64,000 bases of DNA, from positions 102,087 through 166,086 of the forward strand of contig NZ_BMWD01000019.1 of NCBI RefSeq assembly GCF_014651055.1, in the 5' to 3' direction. The DNA is from Streptomyces fructofermentans. GTDB taxonomy: Bacteria; Actinomycetota; Actinomycetes; Streptomycetales; Streptomycetaceae. Under the pieces are notes generated by a model, which searched no databases, was not told where the DNA came from, and saw only the letters and a program-made list of their open reading frames with translations. This document shows positions 23,716-32,763 of the stretch, piece by piece. Each line of letters starts with the position of its first letter. The stretch's first letter is position 1. A program made the translations under genes and the position numbers.

Positions 23716-24650
23716 GGCGCCTCCCCGAGCAGCGGGGACGCGGTGCGCCCGCGGTGCACGTACTGCGCCGCGGGCCGGCCCGGCACGTCCACCCGGGCGG
23801 TGAAGACCGCGCCGTCGTACGGGCCGGGTGCGGCGAGTCCCACGCGGGCGGTCGTGATGTGCAGGAGGTCGTCCTGGAGGCACACTCCGGCGGGCTGCCT
23901 CGCGGGCAGCCGCAGGGTGCGCTCGAGGCGGCCGTCGGGCAGGTGGCGGCGTACCGTGCCGGTGCCCCAGACCGCGATCCACACGGCGCCCTCGTCGTCC
24001 ACCACCATCCCGTCGGGGCTGCCCTCTTCGACGGTCACGTACACCTCCGGTGTGCCGAGGGCGGCCGTGACCGGGTCGACGGGGTAGCGCCGGACGATCC
24101 CCCGGGCGCTGTCGGCCAGGTACATGACGTCGCCCGCGGCGGTGAACGCCGGCCCGTTCGGGACGGTGATCCCGTCGAGCACGCGGACCGCCGTGCCGTC
24201 GTGGTCGACGCGGTAGAGGGAGCCGGCCCCGTCGTCGGCGTCGTAGGACATGCTGCCCGCCCAGAAGCGTCCCCCGGGGTCCGCGGTCGCGTCGTTCATG
24301 CGCATGGGCCGCACGGCGCCGGCCTCGGGCTGGGCCAGTCGGCGCGTCGACCCGTCGGGGGCGAGGAGCAGGAAGCCGGTGCCCGCGGCGGCGATCCAGG
24401 AGCCCGGGGCGTCCGCCACCGGGGCCACCGCGCCGAGCGGTACGGGGAGGCGGGCCAGCCGCCGCAGCGGTTCCGAGGGATCACCGGCCGCGCCGAACAA
24501 GGTGCCCGCGAGGATGTCCACGAGGACGATTCCCCGGTCCGTCCAGCGGATGCCCTCGCCGAGTTCCAGGCGGTCGGGTCGCAGGGCCACGGGTCCGGCC
24601 GGATCGGCCGCCCGGCGGGAGCCGTCGCGCGCCTGCGGGGTCCCGGTCAC
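23712..24650 (-). CDS. SMP-30/gluconolactonase-family lactonase
   Basis: A 312-aa six-bladed beta-propeller. Conserved SMP-30 blocks are LGEGIRWTDRGIVLVDI near the N-terminus (metal Glu), RMNDATADPGGRFWAGSM (metal Asn and Asp), and VPNGPAFTAAGDVMYLADS. The final metal-type Asp is in EGSPDGMVVDDEG. These enzymes hydrolyse aldonolactones using a divalent metal. The GTG at 24648-24650 overlaps the aldolase stop by four bases. Here it probably opens galactonolactone formed by the upstream SDR dehydrogenase. Confidence 0.9.
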   Translation of the reverse strand: MTGTPQARDGSRRAADPAGPVALRPDRLELGEGIRWTDRGIVLVDILAGTLFGAAGDPSEPLRRLARLPVPLGAVAPVADAPGSWIAAAGTGFLLLAPDGSTRRLAQPEAGAVRPMRMNDATADPGGRFWAGSMSYDADDGAGSLYRVDHDGTAVRVLDGITVPNGPAFTAAGDVMYLADSARGIVRRYPVDPVTAALGTPEVYVTVEEGSPDGMVVDDEGAVWIAVWGTGTVRRHLPDGRLERTLRLPARQPAGVCLQDDLLHITTARVGLAAPGPYDGAVFTARVDVPGRPAAQYVHRGRTASPLLGEAP

Positions 24651-25279
24651 CGTGCGGCCCTCCTCGCGAGGGTTCGGAAGGCGCGGGCGCGTTCGCGCAG
24701 GGCCGCCCGGCTGCCGCCGTCGGCGGCGTCCCCGACGAGGGGCGAGCCGACGCCGACCGCGGTCGCGCCGGCGGCGAGGTACTCCCCCGCGGCCGCCTCG
24801 TCGACACCTCCCACCGGCACGAGCAGTTCGTCGGGGAACGGGCCACGCAGGGCCTTGAGGTAGGCGGGTCCTCCGGCCTGGGCGGCCGGGAAGACCTTGA
24901 GCGCGTCGGCTCCCAGCGTGCGCGCGGCCAGGATCTCGGTCGGGGTCATCACTCCGGCGAGCACGGGCAGCCCGAGTGCGCGGGCGGCTCCGACGCCGTC
25001 GCCCAACGCGGGCGTGACGGCGAAGTCGGCGCCGGCCCGGTGCGCGGCGCGGGCGTCGTCGGCGGACAGGACCGTGCCGGCGCCGAGCGGGCGGTCGGGG
25101 CCGAGGGCTTCGCGTGCTCGGGCGAGGACGGACAGGGCGTCCTTGCCGCTGAGGGACACCTCGATGAGTTCGATGCCCTCGTCGGCCAGGGTCAGCACGG
25201 TGCTCAGCGCTGCCTCGGGGTCGCTTCCGCGCACTATCGCCACCAGCCGGTGGGCGGCCAGGGCCGCTCGTAGATCCAT
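24647..25279 (-). CDS. 2-dehydro-3-deoxy-6-phosphogalactonate/phosphogluconate aldolase
   Basis: A 210-aa class I aldolase of the KDPG/KDPGal family. The Schiff-base lysine is K128 in DALKVFPAA; the family's GAGTVLSADDA, FAVTPALGD and VPVGGVDEAA blocks are in order. The E. coli KDPGal aldolase DgoA has its lysine at almost the same place. It cleaves 2-keto-3-deoxy-6-phospho-sugar acid to pyruvate and glyceraldehyde 3-phosphate. The ATG at 25277-25279 lies 28 bases after the frameshifted mutarotase-like gene. The early block reads IEVSLSG rather than the usual IE(I/V)T motif. Context favours KDPGal. Confidence 0.9.
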   Translation of the reverse strand: MDLRAALAAHRLVAIVRGSDPEAALSTVLTLADEGIELIEVSLSGKDALSVLARAREALGPDRPLGAGTVLSADDARAAHRAGADFAVTPALGDGVGAARALGLPVLAGVMTPTEILAARTLGADALKVFPAAQAGGPAYLKALRGPFPDELLVPVGGVDEAAAGEYLAAGATAVGVGSPLVGDAADGGSRAALRERARAFRTLARRAAR

Positions 25280-25307
25280 GGTCGAACTCCTTGTCGGGCC
25301 GGCCGGT

Positions 25308-26127
25308 TCAGGCACAGCGGCAGTCCGTGGTGAGGGTGAGCCTCCACCGCACCTCGCCGGCGGCGGGGACCCGGGCGGCATCGCCAGGGCCCGCTTCGGC
25401 GAGGTCGAAGACCCGGCCGAGCATCGGTTCGACGCCCGTGCTGCGGTAGGGGCGCGCGGCGGGGAAACCGCCGAGGTTGCGCCACAGGGCGACGGAGACC
25501 GGTTGCCCGTCGGCCTCGACGCCGAGCGAGAGGCGGTCCGTGCCGTCGTGCACGCAGCAGCGGGGGGGCGTCCACCACGGCGCCGACCGCGGTGCCGTCG
25601 TCCGGGCCGAGCCGGTCCAGGCGCAGCCCGCGGGGTGCCGGCCAGCCGCCCTCCACCCAGGGGGCGCCCGGCGGCCACCCCCCGTCCAGCAGCGGGGCCG
25701 CCTCGGGGTACAGGCGGGTGCCCGCTCCGTCGGGGAGGTGTATCGCGGCCCCTTCGGAGAGGTCGAGCAGGGCGTGGGCGGCCCATACGAAGCCGAAGCC
25801 CGGGTCGGCCGCGAGGACGTAGTCGGCCTCGGCTCCGTCGGCGGTGCGGCGGATCGTACGGGTCAGGGTGAAGCGGTCGCAGTCGACGGACTCCCGGTCC
25901 GCCTCCCGTGTCCAGGCGCGGGACCAGGCGTCGCCGTGGTCGGGGGTGCCGCGGACCGTGGGGACGCACTCCTCCAGCCCGCCCGCGTCCACGAAGGGGT
26001 CTGCGGGTGACACGCTCTCCCGTTCCGGCGCCCCGCGCCGCCACAGCCACTCGCGTTCCTCTGCCCGCAGGGAGGTCCAACGGCCGCCGTGGGCGGGGTC
26101 GGTGGTGATGTCGAGTGGCACGGTCAC
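25308..26127 (-). pseudogene. Aldose 1-epimerase/mutarotase-like gene with a frameshift in a G7 run
   Basis: A single gene split by a +1 shift. Read from GTG at 26125-26127 (overlapping the dehydratase stop by four bases) it encodes an aldose-epimerase-like beta-sandwich for about 185 residues (AHGGRWTSL, GLEECVPTV, ADYVLAADPGFGFVWAAHALL). At a run of seven Gs (25562-25568 on the plus strand) the frame is lost, and the natural continuation (CVHDGTDRLSLGVEADGQP, VALWRNLGGFPAARPY) lies in the next frame to the stop at 25308. Dropping one G restores a 272-aa protein. It may be a sequencing error, a recent mutation or a phase-variable run. The position among galactose genes suits a mutarotase. 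Confidence 0.82.
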
Positions 26128-27269
26128 CACTCCGCGAAGGAGCCGTCGGGGTGCCGCCACACCGGGTTGCGCCATGCGTGGCCGCCTCGGTCGGCGGCGC
26201 GTACGGCCGCCTCGTCGACGCTGATGCCGAGGCCCGGCGCGAGCGGGCGGGCGGCGTGGCCGTCGACGAACCGGAACGGCTCGGGGTCGACCAGGTACGA
26301 CAGCAGGTCGGCGTCCTTGTTGTAGTGGATGCCGCGGCTCTGCTCCTGGATGAGGAAGTTCGGTGTGGCGAAGGCGATCTGGAGGCTGGCCGCCAGCGCG
26401 ATCGGGCCCAGCGGGCAGTGCGGTGCGAGCTGCGCGCCGTAGGTCTCCGCGAGGGAGGCGATGCGGTGCACCTCCGATATGCCTCCGGCGTGGGAGAGGT
26501 CGGGCTGGGCGACGGCGATGCCCGCTGCCAGTACGGGCAGGAACTCGGCGCGCCCGTAGAGGCGTTCACCGGTGGCCAGCGGGATGGGGCTCGACTCGAC
26601 GAGGCCGGCCAGCAGCCGGCCGTGCTCGGGCAGGACGGGCTCCTCCACGAACAGCGGGTGCAGGGGGGCGAGTTCGGTGAGGACGCGGCGGGCGCCCGCC
26701 GCGCTGAAGCGGCCGTGGAAGTCGACGGCGACGTCCCTGTCGGCGCCGAGGACCTCGCGGGCGGCGGCGACCCGGGCGACGACGGCGGTGGTCTCGGCGA
26801 GGGTGGTCACCGGTGAGGTGGCTCCGGCCGCGTTCATCTTCACGGCCGTGAAGCCCGCCTCGACCTGGGCGGCTATCTGTTCGCTCAGTTCGGCGGGTTC
26901 GTCGCCGCCGACCCACGCGTAGACCCGGACGCGGTCGCGGACCGGGCCGCCCAGCAGGGCGTGCACGGGAGCGCCGTAGGTCTTGCCCGCGATGTCCCAC
27001 AGGGCCTGGTCGAGGCCGGCGACGGCGCTGGAGAGGACCGGACCGCCGCGGTAGAAGCCGCCCTTGGTGAGGACCTGCCAGTGGTCCTGGATGCGCAGTG
27101 GATCCTGGCCCACGAGGTATTCGGCCAGGACGTCGACGGCGGCACGGACGACCTCGGCTCGTCCCTCGACGACCGGTTCGCCCCAGCCGACCACTCCGTC
27201 GTCGGTCTCGACACGGCAGAACAGCCATCGAGGCGGCACCAGGAAGGTCTCGATGCGGGTGATCTTCAC
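26124..27269 (-). CDS. dgoD: D-galactonate dehydratase (enolase superfamily)
   Basis: A 381-aa enzyme, almost the length of E. coli DgoD (382 aa). The three metal ligands fall at exactly the E. coli numbers: D183 (VDFHGRF), E209 (FVEEPV) and E235 (TGERLYG); the general-base His lies at about 284 (APHCPLG), and H185 is also present. It removes water from D-galactonate to give 2-keto-3-deoxy-galactonate. The GTG at 27267-27269 overlaps the GntR stop by four bases. The gene order around it is that of a De Ley-Doudoroff galactose pathway. A gluconate or related acid is a less likely substrate. Confidence 0.92.
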   Translation of the reverse strand: MKITRIETFLVPPRWLFCRVETDDGVVGWGEPVVEGRAEVVRAAVDVLAEYLVGQDPLRIQDHWQVLTKGGFYRGGPVLSSAVAGLDQALWDIAGKTYGAPVHALLGGPVRDRVRVYAWVGGDEPAELSEQIAAQVEAGFTAVKMNAAGATSPVTTLAETTAVVARVAAAREVLGADRDVAVDFHGRFSAAGARRVLTELAPLHPLFVEEPVLPEHGRLLAGLVESSPIPLATGERLYGRAEFLPVLAAGIAVAQPDLSHAGGISEVHRIASLAETYGAQLAPHCPLGPIALAASLQIAFATPNFLIQEQSRGIHYNKDADLLSYLVDPEPFRFVDGHAARPLAPGLGISVDEAAVRAADRGGHAWRNPVWRHPDGSFAEW

Positions 27270-28003
27270 TGGGGGCGGGGGCCTTCCGTCTCGTCTGTGT
27301 CGCCGACGCGGTCCAGATCGCGGCCGGCCTGGTCGAGCAGGGCCCGCATCGCGGACTCGGCCGCCTGCGGGTCGCCGTCGCGCACGGCGTCCAGGACGGC
27401 GCGGTGGGCCGGGACCGGGTTCTCGCTGTGCGGGGAGCTGTGGACGATTCGGTCGCGGTGGGCGAGGCCGGACTCGATCACCATCTCCATGCGTTCGAGG
27501 AGTTCGTTGTGGGTGGCGGCGAGCAGGGCACGGTGGAAGGCGAGGTCGGACTCGACGGCGTGCGCGGCCCCTGCCTCCTCCTCTCCCATGGCGTCCAGGG
27601 CGGCGTCCAGGGCGGCCAGGTCCTCGTCGGTGCGGCGCAGGGCGGCCAGGCGCACGGCGGCCGGTTCGACGATGGCGCGCACCTCGGCGAGGTTGCGCAG
27701 CAGCGCCTGGTCGGCCTCGGTGGTGCGGCTGCCCTCGAACTGCCAGCGGAGCACGTCGGCGTCGAGCAGGTTCCAGTCGGCGCGGGAGCGCACGAAGGTG
27801 CCGCGCTTCTGGCGGGCGTCGACCATCCCCTTGGCGGCGAGCACCTTCAGCGATTCGCGCAGGGCCGTGAGGCTCACGTCCAGTTCGCTCTGGAGCGCCA
27901 CCAGGTCGAGTGTGGCGCCCTCGGGGATGTCGCCGCCGAGGATCCTGCGTGCGAGGACCTTGACGGTCTGGCCGTGCACGCCGCGGCGGGCATAGGGCGT
28001 CAT
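27266..28003 (-). CDS. GntR/FadR-family transcriptional regulator (DgoR-like)
   Basis: A 245-aa regulator. Residues about 10-75 form the GntR winged helix (LARRILGGDIPEGATL, LDVSLTALRESLKVLAAKGMV, RQKRGTFV). Residues about 95-235 form the all-helical FCD/FadR effector domain, with the metal-type residues D and H in ESDLAFHRALL and later H residues. FadR-type GntR proteins of this kind control galactonate and glucuronate pathways. The ATG at 28001-28003 is clear. It lies inside the operon it probably controls, between the dehydrogenase and dehydratase genes; the operator is not identified. Confidence 0.9.
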   Translation of the reverse strand: MTPYARRGVHGQTVKVLARRILGGDIPEGATLDLVALQSELDVSLTALRESLKVLAAKGMVDARQKRGTFVRSRADWNLLDADVLRWQFEGSRTTEADQALLRNLAEVRAIVEPAAVRLAALRRTDEDLAALDAALDAMGEEEAGAAHAVESDLAFHRALLAATHNELLERMEMVIESGLAHRDRIVHSSPHSENPVPAHRAVLDAVRDGDPQAAESAMRALLDQAGRDLDRVGDTDETEGPRPQ

Positions 28004-28037
28004 GTCGTTGAGCCTTTCTGCTGAGTGGGGAGCGTGG

Positions 28038-28811
28038 TCACGCGGAGGCCTTGACGACGCTCCAGCCGCCGTCCACGACGAGGCTCGTCCCTGTGATGTA
28101 GGAGGCGTCGTCGGAGCTGAGGAAGGCGATGGCGCCGGCCACCTCCTCGGGGGTGCCGAAGCGGCGTGCCGCCGTCTCGGCGACGCTGCGCTCGCGGTCC
28201 TGCGGCGCGACGCGGTCCCAGGCGGCGGTCAGGATCGGTCCGGGGACGACGGCGTTGACGCGGACGGCGGGCCCGTACTCGACGGCGAGTTGGCCGCACA
28301 GGGACAGCAGGGCGCCCTTGGAGGCCGCGTACGCCGGATGGCCGGGGATGCCCCGGTGGGCGTGCACGGACGAGGTGAGCACGACCGCCCCGGAGCGGTC
28401 GCGCAGGTCGGGCAGCACGGCCCGGAACCCGAGGAAGCCGCCGGTGAGGTTGACGTCGAGCTGCCGCCGCCAGGAGGGGAGCGACATCGTGTGGGCCGGT
28501 GCCACCTCGACGGTGTAGGCGTTGCTGACGAGGACGTCCACGGGCCCGAAGTCGTGTGCGGCGGCGACGATCCGGGTCCAGTCGTCCTCGTCGGCGACGT
28601 CTGCGGCGACGAACCGGGCGAGTCCGCCCGCCCCGGTGATCCGCGCGGCGGTCTCCTCGCCCGCCTTCTCGCCGATGTCGGCGATCACGACGGCGGCTCC
28701 CTCCTCGGCCAGTCGTACGGCCGTGGCGGCACCGATGCCGGAGGCCGCTCCGGTCACCACGGCCGTGCGGCCGGTGAAGCGGTCGCCGTGCCGTCGTGCG
28801 GTCTGCTCCAT
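28038..28811 (-). CDS. SDR-family sugar dehydrogenase (probable galactose 1-dehydrogenase)
   Basis: A 257-aa classical short-chain dehydrogenase. It has the cofactor motif VTGAASGIGAATA, a late acidic residue (VIADIGE) that favours NAD+, the catalytic Ser in VLTSSVHAH, and the YAASKGA tyrosine-lysine pair; the C-terminus is SYITGTSLVVDGGW. The ATG at 28809-28811 has GAGGAGAAGGA upstream. In this operon the missing step is oxidation of galactose to galactonolactone, and SDR galactose dehydrogenases are known in similar clusters, so this is the likeliest role. Sequence alone cannot fix the sugar. Confidence 0.85.
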   Translation of the reverse strand: MEQTARRHGDRFTGRTAVVTGAASGIGAATAVRLAEEGAAVVIADIGEKAGEETAARITGAGGLARFVAADVADEDDWTRIVAAAHDFGPVDVLVSNAYTVEVAPAHTMSLPSWRRQLDVNLTGGFLGFRAVLPDLRDRSGAVVLTSSVHAHRGIPGHPAYAASKGALLSLCGQLAVEYGPAVRVNAVVPGPILTAAWDRVAPQDRERSVAETAARRFGTPEEVAGAIAFLSSDDASYITGTSLVVDGGWSVVKASA

Positions 28812-28882
28812 CGTGGGGTCCTTCTCCTCTGCGGGCGCGGATCGGCTGCTCGGCCGTCCTGGAAAGATATGCCGGGCCGGGT

Positions 28883-30967
28883 TCACCGCCGTGTCAGCAC
28901 CACCAGGTCGGCGTCGTGGCCGGCGCTCCAGGTGAAGGGCAGCCCGTAGTGGAGCAGATGGGCTCCGCCGTACGTGGTGCCCGACGCGGCGTCGTGGTAG
29001 CGGGCCCCGGGGTCGAGTGCGCGCAGGCGCAGGCGGGAGGGGCGGCCGGGCACGAGCGGGGCTCCGTCGAGGCGTCCCGTGCCGAGCGCCGCGACGACGG
29101 TGCGCCCGCTCGCCGGATGGTCGTACTGCACGCCGAAGGTGGGATCGTCCGGTGTGCCCAGGAGGTGGACCTCTCCGTGGTGGATGACGTCCCGCACCTC
29201 CTTGTACCGGGAGATCCACCGGGCGGCCTCGGCGCGCTGTCCGGGTGTCCAGGCGCGCAGGTCGGCGCCGACGCCGAGGACTCCGCACATGGCGTTGACG
29301 AAGCGGAAGGCGAGGCTGCGCGGGCGCGGGTCGAAGATTCCGGGGGCGTCCGTGACCCAGGAGCTCATGACGTGCGGGGCGTGCGCGTGGAGGAAGCCGT
29401 ACTGGATGGACAGCCGGTCCAGGGGGGCGGTGTTGTCGCTGGGCCAGACGACGTCGGTGCGTGCGACGGTCGCGTGCTCGACGCGGGCGCCGCCGCCCGC
29501 GCAGCCCTCGATCGTGACGTCGGGGTGGGCGGTGCGCAGGTGGTCCAGGACCCGCAGGTATCCCGTGACGTGCTGGGCGTCCAGGTCGAGACGGTCGGCG
29601 GGACCGGCGCCGGGGCGGCCGCGTTCGGTCGGCGGCCGGTTCATGTCCCACTTGAGGTAGTCGACGTCGTACTCGGTGAGCAGCCGGTCGAGGGTGCCGG
29701 TCACGAAGTCCTGGACGTCCGGGCGGCCCAGGTCCAGGAGGAGCTGGTTGCGGACCAGGCGTCCGGGGCGGTTGTCGATCCGGTAGACCCAGTCGGGGTG
29801 TTCGGCGTGCAGGCGGCTTCCCGGGCTGACGGCCTCGGGTTCGACCCAGAGTCCGAAGTCGAGGCCCAGGGAGCGGACTTCGTCGACGAAGCGGCCGAAT
29901 CCGGCGGGGAAGGCGGCCGGGTCCGGGTACCAGTCGCCCAGACCGCCGGTGTCGTCGGCGCGGCCGGTGAACCATCCGTCGTCCACGACGAACAGTTCGG
30001 CGCCGATCCCGGCGGCGGCCCGGGCCAGTTCCAGTTGGCCCTCGGCGTCGACGTCGAAGCCGGTGGCCTCCCAGGAGTTGTAGAGCACCTTGCGGGGCCT
30101 GTGCAGCCGCTCGCCGGCGAGGTGGCGTTCGTGGCGGTGCCACACCCGGGACAGCCCGTCGAGTCCGTCGGGGCTGAACGCGCAGGCCAGGCGCGGCGTG
30201 ATGAGGGTCTGCCCGGGGGACAGGACGACGGCGCCCTCGTGGGGGACCCGTCCCGCGCGGACCCGGACGGTGCCGCCCGGTACGGCCTCCGCGGTGATGT
30301 GCCAGTTGCCCGACCACTCCAGGGCGACGCCGTAGGCCGCGTCGGCCTGGCCGTCCTGCACGGCGAGCCAGGGCGCGTACGCGTGCCCGGGTACGCCCTG
30401 GAGGCTGCCCATGGTGAAGGTGCCGCGGGGCAGGTCGAGCTGGGTGAGCTGGAACTCCTGCGACCACTGGCCGGTGAGGCAGGTCAGCCGTGCCGGTCCG
30501 GTGAGGGGGACGGTGACCGCCGCCGAGTCCAGCCGTTCCAGGCGCAGTTCCTCGTCCCCCGTGCAGGTCAGCTCGGTCCAGCGCAGGATGACGTCCGTTC
30601 CGGGGACGGTGGCGTAGCACAGGACGGCCCGCAGTCCGAGGACGGCGTCGTGGAAGGCCAGCCGCAGGGTTCCCTCCTCCGTCCGGGCGTCCTCGAAGTC
30701 CCACCACACGCCGCGTTCGGCGCCCGGTCGTGAGGCCACCAGGTCGGCGCCGCCGAACGGCCGCAGGCCGTGGGGCAGGTACTCGGCGGGGGCGGCGTCG
30801 GCGGGTGTGACGAAGTGGGTGCGACGCGACCAGTCGAGTGCGGACGGGCCGTCCTCGGCGCCGTGCGGGCCCCACGCGTCCAGCTCGGCCCACGGGCCGT
30901 CCGGGGAGAGGCGGACGGTGTAGACGGTGTTCTCGGTGCGCAGGGTCCAGCGCCGGTACGAGGTCAC
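28883..30967 (-). CDS. Intracellular alpha-galactosidase, glycoside hydrolase family 36
   Basis: A 694-aa enzyme with no signal peptide. An N-terminal beta-supersandwich is followed by the TIM barrel with nucleophile D441 (YLKWDMNR) and acid/base D511 (WPSDNTAPLDR); VLYNSWEATGFD and FVVDDGWFTGR are further GH36 landmarks. It releases terminal alpha-galactose from imported oligosaccharides such as raffinose or melibiose. The GTG at 30965-30967 overlaps the permease stop by four bases, which ties it to the ABC importer. Together they supply galactose to the downstream pathway. Confidence 0.93.
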   Translation of the reverse strand: MTSYRRWTLRTENTVYTVRLSPDGPWAELDAWGPHGAEDGPSALDWSRRTHFVTPADAAPAEYLPHGLRPFGGADLVASRPGAERGVWWDFEDARTEEGTLRLAFHDAVLGLRAVLCYATVPGTDVILRWTELTCTGDEELRLERLDSAAVTVPLTGPARLTCLTGQWSQEFQLTQLDLPRGTFTMGSLQGVPGHAYAPWLAVQDGQADAAYGVALEWSGNWHITAEAVPGGTVRVRAGRVPHEGAVVLSPGQTLITPRLACAFSPDGLDGLSRVWHRHERHLAGERLHRPRKVLYNSWEATGFDVDAEGQLELARAAAGIGAELFVVDDGWFTGRADDTGGLGDWYPDPAAFPAGFGRFVDEVRSLGLDFGLWVEPEAVSPGSRLHAEHPDWVYRIDNRPGRLVRNQLLLDLGRPDVQDFVTGTLDRLLTEYDVDYLKWDMNRPPTERGRPGAGPADRLDLDAQHVTGYLRVLDHLRTAHPDVTIEGCAGGGARVEHATVARTDVVWPSDNTAPLDRLSIQYGFLHAHAPHVMSSWVTDAPGIFDPRPRSLAFRFVNAMCGVLGVGADLRAWTPGQRAEAARWISRYKEVRDVIHHGEVHLLGTPDDPTFGVQYDHPASGRTVVAALGTGRLDGAPLVPGRPSRLRLRALDPGARYHDAASGTTYGGAHLLHYGLPFTWSAGHDADLVVLTRR

Positions 30968-31812
30968 TTGACGGCTCCCAGGTTGAGGCCGGCCACGAAG
31001 TGCCGCTGGAACCGCAGGAACACGGCGACGGTGGGAGCGGCGGCGATGACCGATCCGGCTGCGATCACGTTCCACATCGACACGTACTGCCCCTGGAGTC
31101 CGATGAGTGCGGCGGTGATGGGCATCTTGGTGTCGCTGCGCAGCACGGTGATCGCCCAGAGCAGGTCGTTGAAGATCCAGGTGAAGGACAGCGCGCTCAG
31201 GGCCGCGAGGGCCGGGCGGGTGAGGGGCAGGATGATCCGCCAGAAGATCTGCCACGGGCCGGCCCCGTCGACGACCGCCGCCTGCTGGATCTCCGGCGGG
31301 ATCGAGCGCATGAAGCCGTACAGGACGAAGACGTAGAAGCCGACGCCGAAGCCGATCTGCACGCCGACGAGGGCGGGCAGGGTGTCATACACGCCCATCA
31401 GCTCGCTGAGCTTGGACACGGGGACGAGCAGGATCTGCGGCGGGAGCAGGTTGCCCCCGAGCATGAGGAGCAGCAGTGACCGCCGGAAGGGCAGTTCGTA
31501 GCGGCTCAACCCGAAGGCGGCCATGGCGGCGAGTGCGAGCGTCACAAGGACGCTGGGAACGGTGACGAGCAGGCTGTTGATCAGGGCGCGCTGCTGTCCG
31601 CCGTCGGTCCACGCCTGTCCGAAGTTGTCCAGGGTGAAGGAGTGGGGCCAACTGCCCAGTCCGTGCGCGGCGATGTCGTCGAAGGTGCGCAGGCTGGTGA
31701 CCAGGACCAGTGCGATCGGCAGCAGCCAGAGCAGGGCCAGGGTGCCGGCGCCGAGGTGGAATCCCGCGGTCGCGGCCCGCCTGCGGCGCACGGCCGTCGA
31801 TGTGGCGGACAT
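30964..31812 (-). CDS. ABC sugar transporter permease 2 (MalG/GanQ type)
   Basis: A 282-aa inner-membrane permease with six predicted transmembrane segments. The cytoplasmic EAA loop is AAVVDGAGPWQIFWRIILPLTRPALAA-like (residues about 190-215). Wording is that of carbohydrate uptake type 1 permeases. The ATG at 31810-31812 overlaps the first permease's stop by one base (TGATG). No ATPase gene is in the operon; as in other Streptomyces sugar importers, the shared ATPase MsiK probably energises it, although that gene is not in this window. Confidence 0.92.
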   Translation of the reverse strand: MSATSTAVRRRRAATAGFHLGAGTLALLWLLPIALVLVTSLRTFDDIAAHGLGSWPHSFTLDNFGQAWTDGGQQRALINSLLVTVPSVLVTLALAAMAAFGLSRYELPFRRSLLLLMLGGNLLPPQILLVPVSKLSELMGVYDTLPALVGVQIGFGVGFYVFVLYGFMRSIPPEIQQAAVVDGAGPWQIFWRIILPLTRPALAALSALSFTWIFNDLLWAITVLRSDTKMPITAALIGLQGQYVSMWNVIAAGSVIAAAPTVAVFLRFQRHFVAGLNLGAVK

Positions 31813-32762
31813 CAGTCGGCCTCCCGGAACGCTCGGACGAGGTAGGAGCAGATGACGCCGAAGGCCAGCACGAAGATGACGACGGCCAGGGCGGAGCCGT
31901 AGCCCAGCCGCAGGGACTGGAAGGCGGTGGAGTACATGTAGGTGCTCAGCAGTTCGGACGAGTGGTAGGGGCCGCCGCGGGTCAGTGACCACACCACGTC
32001 GAAGGAGCGCAGTGAGTCGATGACGATGACGGACAGCACGACGGCGTTGACGCCGCGCAGTTGGGGCAGGGTGACATGGCGCAGGCGCTGCCAGGCCCCG
32101 GCGCCGTCGACCTTGGCGGCCTCGTACAACGCCGGGTCGATGCCCTTGAGTCCGGCGAGGTACAGGACCATGACGTAGCCGATCTGGCGCCAGAGCGCGG
32201 GGACGATCACCGCGTACAGGGCGGTGTCCTGGTCGGCGAGCCAGGCGTGCCTCAGGCTGCCCAGGCCGACCGATTCGAGGAGTTGGTTGAGGACTCCGTC
32301 GGGCTGGTAGACCGCCTGCCAGACCAGCGCGGTGGCGACCAGCGAGAAGACGACGGGCAGGAAGAGGGCGGCCCGGTAGAAGCCGACGCCGCGCCGCTCC
32401 TGCTGGAGCAGCAGCGCGGCGGCCAGGCCGAGCAGGGCGGACAGGCCGCCGAACAGCACCAGCCACAGCACCGTGTGCCAGGCCGCGCTGCGGAAGGTGG
32501 CGTCGCCGGCCATCTCGTGGAAGTTGTCGAGGCCGATGAACCGGGGTGCGGACACTCCGTCCCAGCTGGTGAAGGCCAGGTAGAAGCCCTGGAGGGCCGG
32601 CCAGAACACCCACACCGCCTCGACGAGCAGCGGCACGAGGACGAATGCGAGGACGAGGGGCGGGGTGCGGCGCGCGCCCCGGCCGCGCCCGGTGCCGCGC
32701 CGGGCGCCCCGGGCCGGCGGCGGGGTCGGCGACTTCCGCTCCGGGGCGGTCAGGACGCTCAC
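31812..32762 (-). CDS. ABC sugar transporter permease 1 (MalF/GanP type)
   Basis: A 316-aa permease. A basic Pro/Arg-rich cytoplasmic N-terminus (about 35 residues) leads to six transmembrane helices; the EAA motif reads YEAAKVDGAGAWQRLRHVTLP. The GTG at 32760-32762 was chosen because it begins two bases after the binding-protein stop; the frame is open for another ten codons upstream. It forms the channel with the second permease. Typical of the CUT1 family. Confidence 0.9.
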   Translation of the reverse strand: MSVLTAPERKSPTPPPARGARRGTGRGRGARRTPPLVLAFVLVPLLVEAVWVFWPALQGFYLAFTSWDGVSAPRFIGLDNFHEMAGDATFRSAAWHTVLWLVLFGGLSALLGLAAALLLQQERRGVGFYRAALFLPVVFSLVATALVWQAVYQPDGVLNQLLESVGLGSLRHAWLADQDTALYAVIVPALWRQIGYVMVLYLAGLKGIDPALYEAAKVDGAGAWQRLRHVTLPQLRGVNAVVLSVIVIDSLRSFDVVWSLTRGGPYHSSELLSTYMYSTAFQSLRLGYGSALAVVIFVLAFGVICSYLVRAFREAD

Positions 32763-32763
32763 C

